This document shows, one piece after another, positions 13,162 to 13,308 of a stretch of DNA of 13,308 nt (position 1 is the first letter of the stretch; the number at the start of each line of letters is the position of its first letter). The stretch spans positions 1 through 13,308 of the forward strand of contig JBQTJJ010000046.1 of assembly GCA_052387235.1 (NCBI GenBank), in the 5' to 3' direction. The translations under genes and the position numbers were made by a program. The notes beneath the pieces are model-generated. The model was given only the letters and a program-made list of their open reading frames with translations, was not told the DNA's origin and did not search any database. This DNA comes from JBQTJJ01 sp052387235. Lineage in GTDB: Bacteria; Actinomycetota; Acidimicrobiia; Acidimicrobiales; GCA-2861595.

Positions 13162-13308
13162 ATGGGCACCGAGCCCCCCTCCCGGCCCTCCGAGGAGGCC
13201 GTCCGCAGCGTGCTCCTCGGCGTCATCGACCCCGAGCTGGGCGACAACGTGGTCGACCTGGGCATGGTCCGCACCGTCGAGATCGGCCCGGACGGCGCCG
13301 TCGACGTC
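13162..13308 (+). CDS. MIP18/DUF59-domain protein, N-terminal fragment (Mrp/ApbC-type ATPase or SufT-like)
   Basis: Only the first 49 codons are inside the window, so the gene is cut by the right edge. After a short Pro/Ser/Glu-rich start the sequence reads VLLGVIDPELGDNVVDLGMV, the hallmark of the MIP18 (DUF59) fold, followed by a beta strand RTVEIGPDGAVDV. This domain begins Mrp/ApbC P-loop Fe-S carriers and also forms stand-alone SufT and PaaD proteins; the fragment cannot distinguish them. ATG 13162 has no Shine-Dalgarno, and a TAAACT box 8 bases upstream fits a leaderless mRNA. It is divergent from the SufR-like gene, so it joins the iron-sulfur assembly theme. Confidence 0.85.
   Translation, partial: MGTEPPSRPSEEAVRSVLLGVIDPELGDNVVDLGMVRTVEIGPDGAVDV

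Noticed and set aside
1..13308. tRNA, rRNA, CRISPR arrays, insertion sequences, prophage or defence genes
   Set aside because: No cloverleaf, repeat-spacer array, transposase or integrase motif was seen. Every sizeable open stretch is explained by housekeeping or metabolic genes.

Overview
This window looks like chromosomal DNA from a very GC-rich actinobacterium. Nearly every codon ends in G or C, GTG starts are common, several genes lack a Shine-Dalgarno sequence, and the nitrogen genes include glnE and a GlnR-like orphan OmpR-type regulator. An Acidimicrobiia-like lineage is my best guess from protein style and gene neighbourhood, but it cannot be proven from this stretch. No mobile element, tRNA, rRNA or CRISPR array was seen. 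The window is almost fully coding and gene spacing is tight; no gene-free stretch exceeds about 215 bases.

Layout, left to right. (1) A group-2-like sigma-70 factor (minus) reaches the left edge with its stop codon at bases 1-3. (2) nadE, glutamine-dependent NAD+ synthetase (minus), is divergent from glnE (plus) across 57 bases. (3) The nitrogen block follows: glnE (glutamine synthetase adenylyltransferase/adenylyl-removing enzyme, plus) converges on glnA (GSI-beta type, minus) through a strong hairpin. glnA is divergent from a second glutamine synthetase of GSI-alpha type (plus), which is followed 6 bases later by a GlnR/OmpR-like regulator with a degenerate receiver domain. (4) A two-gene minus-strand operon encodes a fusion of a [2Fe-2S] xanthine-dehydrogenase small subunit with a reduced, probably inactive molybdopterin-subunit-like region, overlapping by 4 bases with a RidA-family protein. 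(5) Divergent from it over 23 bases is a Tat-type lipoprotein with a thioredoxin-like C-terminus. (6) The right end is an iron-sulfur biogenesis cluster: a SufR-like regulator followed by an A-type carrier (IscA/ErpA family) on the minus strand, and a divergent MIP18/DUF59-domain gene (start of an Mrp-type ATPase or SufT-like protein) that runs off the right edge.

How they fit together. The beta-type GS carries the conserved adenylylation tyrosine that GlnE would modify. The alpha-type GS lacks that segment but keeps the arginine linked to glutamine feedback inhibition in Bacillus-type enzymes. The adjacent regulator and an 11-bp-period direct repeat between the two GS genes suggest local transcriptional control. 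nadE also consumes glutamine, so the left half is thematically linked. The right half is dominated by Fe-S proteins and Fe-S assembly. The most interesting items are the truncated XDH-like fusion lacking the usual catalytic glutamate, the non-phosphorylatable GlnR-like receiver (Cys and Trp at the key Asp and Lys positions), the direct repeat in the GS-GS intergenic region, and the compact divergent, apparently leaderless promoters. No wholly novel system was recognised.
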